From a virus: 64,000 bases of DNA. The position numbers and the translations under genes were made by a program. This document shows positions 26,224 to 34,445 of the stretch, in pieces. The DNA lies in IMG/VR virus record IMGVR_UViG_3300036766_002288, positions 123,012 through 187,011 of that record. One strand, written 5' to 3'. The notes below the pieces were generated by a model. That model searched no databases, was not told the DNA's origin, and saw nothing but the letters and a program-made list of their open reading frames with translations. Every line of letters begins with the position of its first letter. Position 1 is the stretch's first letter.

Positions 26224-26871
26224 TACACGATGTTTTAGTTTTCCTATCCCGACTTCGGTTATGACGATGAATTCCCAGCCTCTAGTTTGACAATAAAGGG
26301 TTGCAGCGTGCCATTTAGCTTCGTTGAGTGGCAGCATAGTCTGGTTTGCTGGTTTGATTTCCCACACTTCTACATGTCCGTCGTTGAATTTGAGTAGTAT
26401 ATCTGGGAAGTAATGGTGTGCTTCACCTTTGTACAAATAAGGAATTCCTTGCTTGAATGGTTGGGCTTCATAGGCTATGACTTCTGGGATTACTTCAATA
26501 CATTCCAGCACTTCACATTCATAGCTAGATTCATATTCAAATTCTTTACCACCGTTTTTCAAGCTGACAAAGTGACCTTTTCTAAAAGTTGGTTTTCTTG
26601 ATTTCTTACCACCTTTTTTACCAATGTCTTTCCAAACTATTGCTCTGTTGGGGCCTTTTTGCATTGGCATTGAGTCTTGTGGGTGTTTGGCTTTGAAATG
26701 TAGCATTACATCTCTTACAGGTGCGCCGCAACGGGCCAATGGGCAGACAACATACTCTCTTCCTTCTTCGTGTTTTTCCAATATATGGGCGCGAAATGTT
26801 TCAAAATCTCCATATTCGTGGCCACAAACAAAACATTGCCATTTTCTTTTGCCGTCGTCTTTTCCGAACAT
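26206..26871 (-). CDS. C2H2 zinc-finger plus TnsA-like nuclease
   Basis: 221 residues. N-terminal C2H2 finger (CFVCGHEYGDFETFRAHILE, about 13-32) and another Cys pair (CPLARC). The C-terminal part is PD-(D/E)XK-like: YESSYECEVLE, YFPDILLKF and VEVWEIKPAN, as in TnsA and phage head-completion nucleases. It should cut DNA; a role in packaging or in degrading host DNA is inferred. Confidence 0.75.
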   Translation of the reverse strand: MFGKDDGKRKWQCFVCGHEYGDFETFRAHILEKHEEGREYVVCPLARCGAPVRDVMLHFKAKHPQDSMPMQKGPNRAIVWKDIGKKGGKKSRKPTFRKGHFVSLKNGGKEFEYESSYECEVLECIEVIPEVIAYEAQPFKQGIPYLYKGEAHHYFPDILLKFNDGHVEVWEIKPANQTMLPLNEAKWHAATLYCQTRGWEFIVITEVGIGKLKHRVKNNRE

Positions 26872-26873
26872 TT

Positions 26874-27221
26874 TTATCCTTTGGACATAAGTTGTTTTTC
26901 TATCTGATTTCTGTCTAAAACTTTAATTAAAGGCAAATCTTTTGCCGTGAATATATTCTCCGTAGTTTGTCCAGTAAGGGCATTCATAAGGTCATGTGCC
27001 ATGAAGTTGGCTTCATCTTCCCAATTATCTGGCATGTCTTCATCGCCTTCTGGATTCTTCATTTTGGCAAAAACAATCCTACTTTCTTCAGGGGCACCAA
27101 ATAGCTTATTGTTTTTGGTGAAAAACATTATTAAATTTTGGTTGTCTAGAAGATTTTTTATCTTATTTTTCTTCTGAGCATCCTTATTTTCTTGGAAGAT
27201 TTTAAAGTTGTAATTCTTCAT
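26874..27221 (-). CDS. Hypothetical CTS-like protein, 115 aa
   Basis: N terminus KNYNFKIFQENKDAQ resembles the capsid-targeting motif loosely. The middle holds FAKMKNPEGDEDMPDNWE. Divergent from the gene at 27254, sharing a 32-bp intergenic with TATATAAT on this strand. GAGG precedes the ATG. Confidence 0.55.
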   Translation of the reverse strand: MKNYNFKIFQENKDAQKKNKIKNLLDNQNLIMFFTKNNKLFGAPEESRIVFAKMKNPEGDEDMPDNWEDEANFMAHDLMNALTGQTTENIFTAKDLPLIKVLDRNQIEKQLMSKG

Positions 27222-27253
27222 GTTTTTCCTCTATCATTCATTATATACTGTGT

Positions 27254-27673
27254 ATGGTTTTTAGTTTTAAAAGATTTGTGGAAGAAAAAAAGCCTGACAA
27301 GCCATTAAACCACATAGATGCGATGGATCAGGAGCTAGGTATAGACCGAGCTTCTTTACCTAAAGATTTTTCGACTGGTTGGTTGGAATTACCAGAAGAA
27401 GGCTTATATTTCAATCAGGCAATTTGGCAATTATTACCTGTTGGTGAACATGATATGTTTGCTAGGATTAAGTATTTCAGGGCTAATAACTCTAATCCTA
27501 ATTTTGTCAGGTGTTATACTAAAGGACAGGATGGTAAGCTTCAGCCTTATATGGGTGAAATAGATGGCTCAGTACACTTAATAAGTATTGGAAGATTAGC
27601 AAAGGCATTGGGAATGCCTTTCCAGGCATCAGCAGCGGCAGCCACAGGTGGCGGCGCAGGAGGAATAACATGA
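27254..27673 (+). CDS. CTS-type protein, 139 aa
   Basis: Begins VFSFKRFVEEKKPDKP, a capsid-targeting-like N terminus. The body has a globular alpha/beta segment (QAIWQLLPVGEHDMFARIKY) and ends in a Gly/Ala-rich tail. No Shine-Dalgarno sequence; TATATA lies about 6 nt before the ATG. Candidate virion-internal protein. Confidence 0.6.
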   Translation: MVFSFKRFVEEKKPDKPLNHIDAMDQELGIDRASLPKDFSTGWLELPEEGLYFNQAIWQLLPVGEHDMFARIKYFRANNSNPNFVRCYTKGQDGKLQPYMGEIDGSVHLISIGRLAKALGMPFQASAAAATGGGAGGIT

Positions 27674-27837
27674 AATTTAAGGATTGGTATATTAAAGAAG
27701 TAGGGACTTGTACGGGCAGTATTGCTCATTTTTCTTTGCCTTTATTTGGGGGTTCAGTAGATCGTACTTGGCCACCACTTATTGGATATGATGGCAAAGA
27801 TAAAAAACACAAGAAAAAGAAGAAAAAGAAGGAGTAA
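27670..27837 (+). CDS. Small CTS-like basic protein, 55 aa
   Basis: Overlaps the previous stop (ATGA). Starts KFKDWYIKEVGTCTGS and ends in a strongly basic lysine tail (KDKKHKKKKKKKE). Too short to place, but the coupling and basic tail support a real gene with possible DNA binding. Confidence 0.6.
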   Translation: MKFKDWYIKEVGTCTGSIAHFSLPLFGGSVDRTWPPLIGYDGKDKKHKKKKKKKE

Positions 27838-27845
27838 ATAGACTT

Positions 27846-28118
27846 ATGAAGACATTGAAAGAATTCCTTGATGATGCAAGGCAAAGTTTTGCTTCTCCAC
27901 AGGCAGAGAAGTATTCTCCTCAAACTCTAAGCCCGATCCATTTTTCCGCACAATTCCCAGGTGAAGCTGCGGCATACAAAGCCGCATTTGAAGAATTTTT
28001 AAAATATTACGGGAAGGATAGCCGAAGGGCAGACCATTTTGGCAGTATGTTGCATGATGCCCTTGTCAAAAGAAACACAGCAATGTTGCATATGTGGTAT
28101 AATATTCACAAGAATTAA
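27846..28118 (+). CDS. CTS-type protein (MKTLKEFLDDAR), 90 aa
   Basis: MKTLKEFLDDARQSF closely matches the T4 internal-protein targeting sequence (MKTYQEFIAEA, from memory). The rest is short and helical (GEAAAYKAAFEEFLKYYGKD). Best single candidate for an internal, packaged protein. Preceded by GGAG. Confidence 0.72.
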   Translation: MKTLKEFLDDARQSFASPQAEKYSPQTLSPIHFSAQFPGEAAAYKAAFEEFLKYYGKDSRRADHFGSMLHDALVKRNTAMLHMWYNIHKN

Positions 28119-28138
28119 CTTGTTTTAATCTTGTGAAT
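28104..28138 (+). terminator. Hairpin over stop codon, possible terminator
   Basis: ATTCACAAG pairs with CTTGTGAAT, and ATTAA pairs with TTAAT, with a 6-nt loop. It overlaps the 3' end of the gene at 27846. There is no good T-tract. Confidence 0.4.
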
Positions 28139-28181
28139 TTGCTATTGTTCATGAACTTTCCATTCAATTCAAGAGGGTCAA

Positions 28182-28796
28182 ATGCGTAAACTTTTTGCTG
28201 CACTTTTTGTGCTAGTATTGTTCTCTGCGCCTGCATATTCACAAATACAACTAAAATTAGAAGACTGTGTTTCAAATGAAACACATGACGGCGGTGGCTA
28301 TTGTGCTTGGTGTTGCATTGAAACATTAGGCAGGCATCATAAAATCAAATCACTTTATGGGCTAAAAGATAAACGTTCATATGAATCAGATTTCAAAACT
28401 TGGGATGCGAAGAACAAGAAGTGGATTATTGAACCATATGTTTGGGTGGATCATGGCAATTATAAAGAGAAAGTGCATCGCGGTCCAGGTGATTATACAG
28501 CCATGAAACAAAAATTAGATGCGGCGAATGTAAAATACCGAATTCAAGAAACTGGCATTTTCAAAACCGACATTATCAAGTATGCTGTCAAAGACAAGTT
28601 CGGCTGCATGATTGTTGTCAACAACTGGTCTGGCAATAGTCCTACCGTCCCACATGCAGTCTGTATTCAGGATTATGATGATGATAAATTGGTGATTTTT
28701 GACCCCAATGATCTTGAACATAATTACCATATTACATGGAATTGGTTTAGGTCACATTGGACTGGCTACGTTCTAGTTGTAGAAGGAAGTAAATGA
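28182..28796 (+). CDS. Secreted papain-like (C39-type) peptidase
   Basis: 204 residues. Signal peptide (RKLFAALFVLVLFSAPAYS). Catalytic Cys in GGGYCAWCCIETLGRHH and the His/Asp pair in VPHAVCIQDYDDDKLVIFDPND match the C39-like fold (Cys, His, Asp/Asn). AGAGGG upstream. Exported, so it may act on host surface or virion proteins. Catalytic assignment is moderate. Confidence 0.68.
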   Translation: MRKLFAALFVLVLFSAPAYSQIQLKLEDCVSNETHDGGGYCAWCCIETLGRHHKIKSLYGLKDKRSYESDFKTWDAKNKKWIIEPYVWVDHGNYKEKVHRGPGDYTAMKQKLDAANVKYRIQETGIFKTDIIKYAVKDKFGCMIVVNNWSGNSPTVPHAVCIQDYDDDKLVIFDPNDLEHNYHITWNWFRSHWTGYVLVVEGSK

Positions 28797-29941
28797 TGAA
28801 CGCATTGCTTATTTTGTCTTTAGCATTATCTGCAACCCCACAAGATGTTGTTTCATTGGCAGAGAAGGACGGTCAGACCATAGCAGGGACTAGATATCTA
28901 TCTCTGCATGATATTGATGAGGAAAACCGCGAAGATTACAAATCGGTAGTGTCTTTCATTCTTAATTCCTTGAGTAAAGAAGAAGTCATAACAGTCCCAG
29001 ACTTTGTAGATGATGAAAAACTATTAATTAGATTCAATATTGAAAATTATAAAATAGCCAAATCAGGCTATGATTCTTTAGGTGTTGATAAACAACTAGT
29101 ATCCAATAAATTGAATAAAATTCTTCAATGTGAGAACCCTATACTAAGGGTCGAGCATTTCATTGTTAAGGCTTTATCTGCACAATCTTATTATAAGTTG
29201 TTAGGAGTTAAGACTTTAGAGGAATTCAGACGTAGAGCAGGATTTAATCCGAAGGTTCTTGGGGAGCATGGGGTTGTGCTTGATAGTATGGTGTGTGTTA
29301 ATAGCCAGCAGATAAGACGGTCTCCGACTTTAACGGGATATATCTGGGAGGCAAGAGTGACTAAGCAAGATTATTTAAAGAATTTGCTTAGTGAAGAATT
29401 TGATTCTATTCAAGTTTTGGCATCTGGTAATAATGGGTTATTGTTGTATTTTGCAGCGGATTCTAAAGGTGAACTACAAGAATCCCTAGATTGCAAATTA
29501 ACTATGGACAATAGTGGAATCAATAGAGACTCTATTGTTCGTATTTCCAGTAGTTGTGTTGCATGTCATGCGAGTAAAGGCATATTGCCATTTAAAGACG
29601 TAATTAGGGATTCACGTATTGGCGTAGTGGGAGATGCCAAATTGATGGAAAAATTGGCACAATTTTACGGTGCGGACTTTCCTTTCAAAAAGGACATGGC
29701 TCGCTATCAAAAGTCTCTTGCTAAAGCAACTGACATGGAGCCAGAGAAATTCCAAAAGGCGCTTATTAAAGTTTTCCAGAATTACCACAGTGATTTGACA
29801 TTTAAACAAGTGGCGAAGTATCTTGGTAAATCAGAGCAGGAACTTACGAGATTGTGCAAGGATAACACGGACATATACTGGATTAAGTTGTTGTTGGATG
29901 GTAAGATAAGTAGGTCTAGATTCAACGAAATATTAGAATAA
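28793..29941 (+). CDS. Exported CxxCH haem-binding-motif protein
   Basis: 382 residues. Overlaps the previous stop (ATGATGA). Short signal-like start (NALLILSLALSATPQ). Near residue 250 is SSSCVACHASKGILPF, a c-type haem-attachment CxxCH motif. Flanking regions are helical and not recognised. Similar cytochrome-like proteins are common in Planctomycetes. Could bind haem if the host matures it. Confidence 0.6.
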   Translation: MMNALLILSLALSATPQDVVSLAEKDGQTIAGTRYLSLHDIDEENREDYKSVVSFILNSLSKEEVITVPDFVDDEKLLIRFNIENYKIAKSGYDSLGVDKQLVSNKLNKILQCENPILRVEHFIVKALSAQSYYKLLGVKTLEEFRRRAGFNPKVLGEHGVVLDSMVCVNSQQIRRSPTLTGYIWEARVTKQDYLKNLLSEEFDSIQVLASGNNGLLLYFAADSKGELQESLDCKLTMDNSGINRDSIVRISSSCVACHASKGILPFKDVIRDSRIGVVGDAKLMEKLAQFYGADFPFKKDMARYQKSLAKATDMEPEKFQKALIKVFQNYHSDLTFKQVAKYLGKSEQELTRLCKDNTDIYWIKLLLDGKISRSRFNEILE

Positions 29942-29996
29942 CTCCATTATATTAGCATTACTTCACTACTATATAGTGATGCTAATATAATGGAGT
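29941..29996 (+). promoter_or_regulatory. Stem-loop sequestering the HNH-gene ribosome site
   Basis: Perfect 18-bp stem: 29941-29958 pairs with 29979-29996. Inside it, CACTA pairs with TAGTG. The right arm contains GGAG, 5 nt before ATG 30001. In T4, several homing-endonuclease genes are translationally silenced by such stems. Confidence 0.75.
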
Positions 29997-30000
29997 AATG

Positions 30001-30657
30001 ATGTTAATTAGTGATAGGTCTGTAGATGGTAAACTTATAGAGGATTTGACGCCTTCTAGTGAAAGAAGAGTATTGGCAAAGTGCGACAAATGTGGGATTG
30101 TAAAGGAGTTAATATATGCTAATTACTCTCGGTCACAGGTTAAGAATGGATATAATGGACTGACATATTGCAGGAAGTGTGTAACTCAATTCAATGGTAT
30201 AAAACGTCGTGGTAAAGTGCCCCATAATAAAGGCAAGAAACTAAAAGCCGAACAAAAAGGTGTAAATCATCCAAGTTGGAAAGGTGGAAAGTATGTTGAT
30301 GGCAACGGATATGTAATGGTTTACATTGGTGATAATAGTTCAGAAATTGGGTGGAACTCCTACAGGAAAGAGCATACAATTGTTGTTGAAGACTTTTTGA
30401 ATAGGAAGTTGGCCGTAGATGAGGTGATTCACCATATTGATGGTGATAAAACAGAAAACCAAATAGAAAATTTATGGCTGACAGATGGGGTTGGGCATAG
30501 AAAAGCACATAATTCTTTGCAGAATATTGGGTATGTTCTTTACAAAAAAGGCATAATAGGTTTTGATAAAACTCAAGGTTTTTATTTTTTGAAGGATAAT
30601 CATGAGAATTTTGAAAGCTCCGAAGGTTTACTTGGTTGCTCGTCCTCAGATTGTTGA
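30001..30657 (+). CDS. HNH homing endonuclease
   Basis: 218 residues from ATG 30001 (29998 is too close to GGAG). An N-terminal Cys pair (CDKCG) and CRKC may form a zinc finger. The catalytic HNH is DEVIHHIDGDKTENQIENLW (about 140-160) with a following HRKAHN. A WKGGKYVDGNGYVMV linker precedes it, typical of phage HNH endonucleases. It overlaps thyX by 56 nt. Ribosome site is hidden in a hairpin. Confidence 0.85.
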   Translation: MLISDRSVDGKLIEDLTPSSERRVLAKCDKCGIVKELIYANYSRSQVKNGYNGLTYCRKCVTQFNGIKRRGKVPHNKGKKLKAEQKGVNHPSWKGGKYVDGNGYVMVYIGDNSSEIGWNSYRKEHTIVVEDFLNRKLAVDEVIHHIDGDKTENQIENLWLTDGVGHRKAHNSLQNIGYVLYKKGIIGFDKTQGFYFLKDNHENFESSEGLLGCSSSDC

Positions 30658-31477
30658 AGAAGGTCTAAACGATTTTCTGAAAGATCAAAAACTTGATTGG
30701 CCTACTCCCACCGAAGGTGTGAAGGGTGCAGAGCGTTTGGTGGAGTTATCTGGCCGCTGTTGTTATATGTCTTTTGGAAAAAAGGCAGGCAGTAAGACCA
30801 ATAGGAAGTATATCCAAAATCTACTTGGCAGAGAAGAAGATGGAAGTTTTAAGCCAGGCCCTGCACATGGCTCTGTTTGTGAACATCCTTGTTGGAGTTT
30901 CTTAATTGTAGGTGCAGGACGTGGATTTACTCATGAGCAAGTAAGGCATCGGACGGGGTGGGCATATTCACAGCTTAGTACACGTTACTGTGATTTTGAA
31001 AGAGAAGAGGAAGAAGGAACTTGGGAGCCTGGTTTCTGTGTGCCACCTCTTGCTCAATTAAGCGAAGAAGCGACAATCGCATTTAATGAAAAAATCAAAA
31101 AGAGCCAACAGGCTTATTGCGAATTATTAGCTTTAATTGAGAATGATTTAAAAAATAGCAAACTCTTTATGGATACTCTTTCTGGATATGAGGAAAGGGA
31201 GCGTAAGAGGATGTTAAGGAAAGCTGCCCGTGGTGCAGCGAGAGATATCTTACCGATTGCCACTGAAGCAATCATGGTCATGAGTGCTAATGCTAGGGCT
31301 ATATGGAACTGCATTTATCTTCGTGCTAATGAACATGCGGAAGCGGTGATAAGAGATATATATGTTCAGATAGCAAAGATAATGGAAGCCGAGATGCCAG
31401 CATTATTCAACAATATCAAGTATGAGAAGTGTTGGGACGGTAGTGAAGTTGTTATCATGCCTAGAGATAAATTATAG
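30602..31477 (+). CDS. thyX: Flavin-dependent thymidylate synthase
   Basis: 291 residues. ThyX signature RHRTGWAYSQLSTRY (about 117-131) with the Ser-x-Arg ending. The C-terminal half has ILPIATEAIMVMSANARAIWN (about 210-230) and HAEAVIRDIYVQIAKIMEAEMP as in other ThyX. The usual motif is RHR with seven residues to Ser; here eight. Ends at TAG, part of TAGGAG for the next gene. Makes dTMP from dUMP. Confidence 0.88.
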   Translation: MRILKAPKVYLVARPQIVEEGLNDFLKDQKLDWPTPTEGVKGAERLVELSGRCCYMSFGKKAGSKTNRKYIQNLLGREEDGSFKPGPAHGSVCEHPCWSFLIVGAGRGFTHEQVRHRTGWAYSQLSTRYCDFEREEEEGTWEPGFCVPPLAQLSEEATIAFNEKIKKSQQAYCELLALIENDLKNSKLFMDTLSGYEERERKRMLRKAARGAARDILPIATEAIMVMSANARAIWNCIYLRANEHAEAVIRDIYVQIAKIMEAEMPALFNNIKYEKCWDGSEVVIMPRDKL

Positions 31478-31487
31478 GAGTCAAAAC

Positions 31488-31664
31488 ATGGAAAGAGAAA
31501 CTTTTAGCAGACTTGAAGAAGAAATTGATTATTATGCCTACAATTCTAGAGAGAAGACCATAGCAAAGGCTATAAGAAGAGGCATGTATTCTGGGATACT
31601 TATAGGTTTCATTGCTGGTATGACTGTTGCTATTTACATGATGCTTTATGCTTGGAGAATTTGA
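31488..31664 (+). CDS. Small single-span membrane protein, 58 aa
   Basis: ATG 31488 with TAGGAG upstream. A charged N-terminal half is followed by a membrane helix (GMYSGILIGFIAGMTVAIYM). Function unknown. Confidence 0.6.
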   Translation: MERETFSRLEEEIDYYAYNSREKTIAKAIRRGMYSGILIGFIAGMTVAIYMMLYAWRI

Positions 31665-31666
31665 TT

Positions 31667-32122
31667 ATGAGTTGGCTTAAACAACAAAAGAAAAAATTTG
31701 ATGAACGAGATGCCGAAATAGAGGAAGAAAGAAAGAAAGAAAAAACTAATAGCATTGCGAGGCAAGTGGCAGCGATTTCAGAGTTAAAATCGTTTGTTAA
31801 TAATAATTTGAAAGAATTGGTCGGTAAAAAAACCAAGGATGGCAACAAGATCAGTATCAAATGGGATGAAAACCTAGTAACATTAATGGCTGGCAAAGAG
31901 CCATTAATGGAACTGTATTTTACTTCAAGGGAGGAAGAGGATACTGATAGGGATGGTTATTCATGTGGTAATGGTAAATATTATACTAGTAAACAAGTGA
32001 AGTATCATCGTGAATGGCCGTGTAAAGGTTATGCAATGTGCAAGGGTGGATCATATTCTGGAATGGAATCATTTAATGAAGATAGAGTAGCAGAGTATTT
32101 GCTTAAATTTATCAATGTATAA
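31667..32122 (+). CDS. Hypothetical protein, 151 aa
   Basis: ATG 31667, 2 nt after the upstream stop. N-terminal coiled coil (KKKFDERDAEIEEERKKEK). The C-terminal half has CGNGKYY, CKGYAMC and Gly-rich segments. No family recognised. Confidence 0.6.
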   Translation: MSWLKQQKKKFDERDAEIEEERKKEKTNSIARQVAAISELKSFVNNNLKELVGKKTKDGNKISIKWDENLVTLMAGKEPLMELYFTSREEEDTDRDGYSCGNGKYYTSKQVKYHREWPCKGYAMCKGGSYSGMESFNEDRVAEYLLKFINV

Positions 32123-32134
32123 CTATTTTAGGGG

Positions 32135-32608
32135 ATGAATACATTATTATTTTGTTTACTATTACAGAATCCTATGATTGACCTAGTGAAAGAAGGAAAA
32201 GTAGCCACCTTGTCAACAACTTATGACAAGGTGGCTTTTGGTTCGTTATCACCATACGTTTTAGACAGTAAGGGCAATCCAGTTATTTTTGTAAGTGACA
32301 TGGCACTTCATACGAAGAACCTTAAAAAAGACCCAAAATGTAGTTTGATGATTGCCAAGTTAAGTAAAGACGACATTTTTAACAGTGCTAGGATTACTTT
32401 TGTTGGTAAGATGGTCAAGGTGCCAGATAAGGAATTAGACGTAATTAGAAAGATTTATCTGGAAAAATACCCTGCTGCTAAGAACTTTGTTGAACTTGAA
32501 GACTTCGCTTTTTATAGATTAGAAATAGACAAGATTTATTGGGTCGGCGGGTTTGGTGATATAGAATGGATTGATGTTAAGGAGTACTTAGAGAATTTCA
32601 ATGAATAA
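32135..32608 (+). CDS. Pyridoxamine-phosphate-oxidase/HugZ-like protein
   Basis: 157 residues. GKVATLSTTYD and IFVSDMALHTKNLKKDPKC match the PNPOx-like split-barrel FMN proteins; FYRLEIDKIYWVGGFG near the C terminus resembles HugZ-type haem-utilisation proteins. The start is uncertain: AGGGG lies directly before ATG 32135, and an in-frame ATG at 32174 is also possible. Near the CxxCH gene, which might suggest haem handling. Confidence 0.6.
   Translation: MNTLLFCLLLQNPMIDLVKEGKVATLSTTYDKVAFGSLSPYVLDSKGNPVIFVSDMALHTKNLKKDPKCSLMIAKLSKDDIFNSARITFVGKMVKVPDKELDVIRKIYLEKYPAAKNFVELEDFAFYRLEIDKIYWVGGFGDIEWIDVKEYLENFNE
32203..32240 (+). other. Terminator-like hairpin inside a gene
   Basis: 12-bp perfect stem (32203-32214 with 32225-32236), 10-nt loop, then TTTT. 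It lies near the start of the HugZ-like gene, in its coding sequence. Confidence 0.6.
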
Positions 32609-32852
32609 AGATGCCGAAGAAATATTGCGTTTATACGAAACGTGCTATGCATACAATGAGTCTTTTAATTTTTACTATAAGCAAACGATGCCAAGATGTG
32701 AGTGTGAGGAATTTATAACAAGAAGAAATGTATGTAAAGGCGGTCATTGGGTTGTGCGACGTAAAATAGTCTATCAAGAGCATTTCGAGTTATTAAAAGA
32801 TAAAATTTGTGCGGGGGATGGGAGTGAATTGTATACATATGGACCTGATTAA
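32601..32852 (+). CDS. Hypothetical protein, 83 aa
   Basis: Overlaps the upstream gene. Cys-rich centre (CECEEFITRRNVCKGGHW) may bind zinc. Its 3' end overlaps the start region of the HldE gene. Confidence 0.55.
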   Translation: MNKDAEEILRLYETCYAYNESFNFYYKQTMPRCECEEFITRRNVCKGGHWVVRRKIVYQEHFELLKDKICAGDGSELYTYGPD

Positions 32853-34224
32853 TGAATTTTCTAACCGTTTGCAAGAAAATAAAAGGTCTATATTTATTCA
32901 TGTGATTGGCGACTCGATGTTGGATCAGGATTATAGAGTTAATACTAATCGTATCTCCCCAGAATGTCCTAATGTAAATGTCCTCCAATCACCAGATGAT
33001 AAGCCATTTAGACAATTCCCAGGTGGTGCGGCTAATGTCTGCTATCAGCTAAGCAATTTCAATGTAATTTGTCGTTTATTCTCCTTCATAGATGAAGAAG
33101 CCTACCAAATCATCAGGGATAAGGGTGTTAAATATTGGGGGTTAGTGGGACTTCCACATGGTTATTTTGTGCCAAGGAAGAAGCGTTTCTATGCTCAAGG
33201 ATTTCAAGTAGTCTCTAGGTGGGATATAGAAAGGACTAATTATGGTATCGAATTTTTGGGAAACTTACAGAGTGAATTGCTCGATACTTGGCAAGTGTTC
33301 CAGGCAGAGCCAGATGTTATCATATTTTCCGATTATGATAAAGGTGTATTCAATAATTTTAGCATTAGCAGGATTAAGACTAATGCAATCACGATTGTAG
33401 ACCCTAAAGCCGCTCCATTAGAGCGGTGGAAAGGTTGCACGGTTTTCAAACCAAACAGTAAGGAAGCACGCGACCTGAGCGGTAAACAAGATTGGAAATC
33501 TCAGTGCGAATATTTCCAGCAAGTATTAGGCTGTAAGGTTGTAATTATAACCCAAGCAGGGGACGGCATTGTTGGTAAGACCGATGATTATTTCGAGTAT
33601 AGACCTAAGCTTAATATTACTCCAGTTGATATCGTAGGGGCGGGGGACTGTTTTGCTGGCATTCTAGCATTAGCGATGGCAATGGGGTTTAACGCTGAAC
33701 AATCTGCCATGATTGCTTTTCATGGTGGCATATTGTGTGTTCAGCAGAAAGAACGTGGTAGTTTTGGTCCCTGGTCATTTGGTAATAAGATCGTTAAGAA
33801 TGTTGATTTCCTGAAGGATAGAAACTACAAGCTGATATTCACCAATGGAGTTTTTGATTTACTACACACTTCTCACATTAATATGCTCAAATTTGCCAAG
33901 GCTCAAGGGGATAAGTTAATTGTTGCTTTGAACAGTGATGCTAGTGTTAAAAGGCTTAAAGGAGAGTCTAGACCTATTATCCCCTTAAAAAATAGGATGG
34001 AAGTTATTGCAGCTTTGGAATGCGTTGATTATGTAACCAGTTTTGAAGAGGATACGCCGCTTGAATTAGTCAAGCGGCTTAATCCAATTATGGTCAAAGG
34101 CGGCGATTACAGGAAGGAAGATATTGCTGGTTACGAAGTAGTAGGCCAAGACAACATTATTCTGTACCCGTATGAGCAGGGCAATTCCACTAGTCGTATC
34201 ATTCAGCAAATGAATTCAGAGTAA
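32839..34224 (+). CDS. hldE: Bifunctional heptose kinase/adenylyltransferase
   Basis: 461 residues from ATG 32839; GTG at 32824 is also possible. The N-terminal PfkB-type kinase has FPGGAANVCYQL and GAGDCFAGILALAMA (about 268-282). The C-terminal cytidylyltransferase-fold domain has TNGVFDLLHTSHINML (about 335-350) and SDASVKRLKG. HldE makes ADP-heptose from heptose-7-phosphate for LPS or other heptosylated glycans. Length close to E. coli HldE (477). Unusual in a phage; it fits with the glycan genes that follow. Confidence 0.9.
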   Translation: MDLINEFSNRLQENKRSIFIHVIGDSMLDQDYRVNTNRISPECPNVNVLQSPDDKPFRQFPGGAANVCYQLSNFNVICRLFSFIDEEAYQIIRDKGVKYWGLVGLPHGYFVPRKKRFYAQGFQVVSRWDIERTNYGIEFLGNLQSELLDTWQVFQAEPDVIIFSDYDKGVFNNFSISRIKTNAITIVDPKAAPLERWKGCTVFKPNSKEARDLSGKQDWKSQCEYFQQVLGCKVVIITQAGDGIVGKTDDYFEYRPKLNITPVDIVGAGDCFAGILALAMAMGFNAEQSAMIAFHGGILCVQQKERGSFGPWSFGNKIVKNVDFLKDRNYKLIFTNGVFDLLHTSHINMLKFAKAQGDKLIVALNSDASVKRLKGESRPIIPLKNRMEVIAALECVDYVTSFEEDTPLELVKRLNPIMVKGGDYRKEDIAGYEVVGQDNIILYPYEQGNSTSRIIQQMNSE

Positions 34225-34436
34225 TACTCACGTTTCGCGTCTGGACTCATGTTTTCTATTCTGGCATTTTCTTCCAATGTAGATTTAATGGAATTGTTTA
34301 AGGCATCCGCAAGTTTATCAGTCATGTTTAACCAATAATTTTGATTTTTGCCTTTTGAATCCATAATGGTAAAACAAATCCTTTTACCTTTTACTTCAAA
34401 TGAAACGCCAGACAGGTTTGAAGTGTAAATTTTCAT
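34203..34436 (-). CDS. Hypothetical protein, 77 aa
   Basis: Converges on hldE, overlapping its 3' end by 22 nt. Short beta/alpha sequence; no family recognised. Confidence 0.5.
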   Translation of the reverse strand: MKIYTSNLSGVSFEVKGKRICFTIMDSKGKNQNYWLNMTDKLADALNNSIKSTLEENARIENMSPDAKREYYSEFIC

Positions 34437-34445
34437 GTTTTAATC

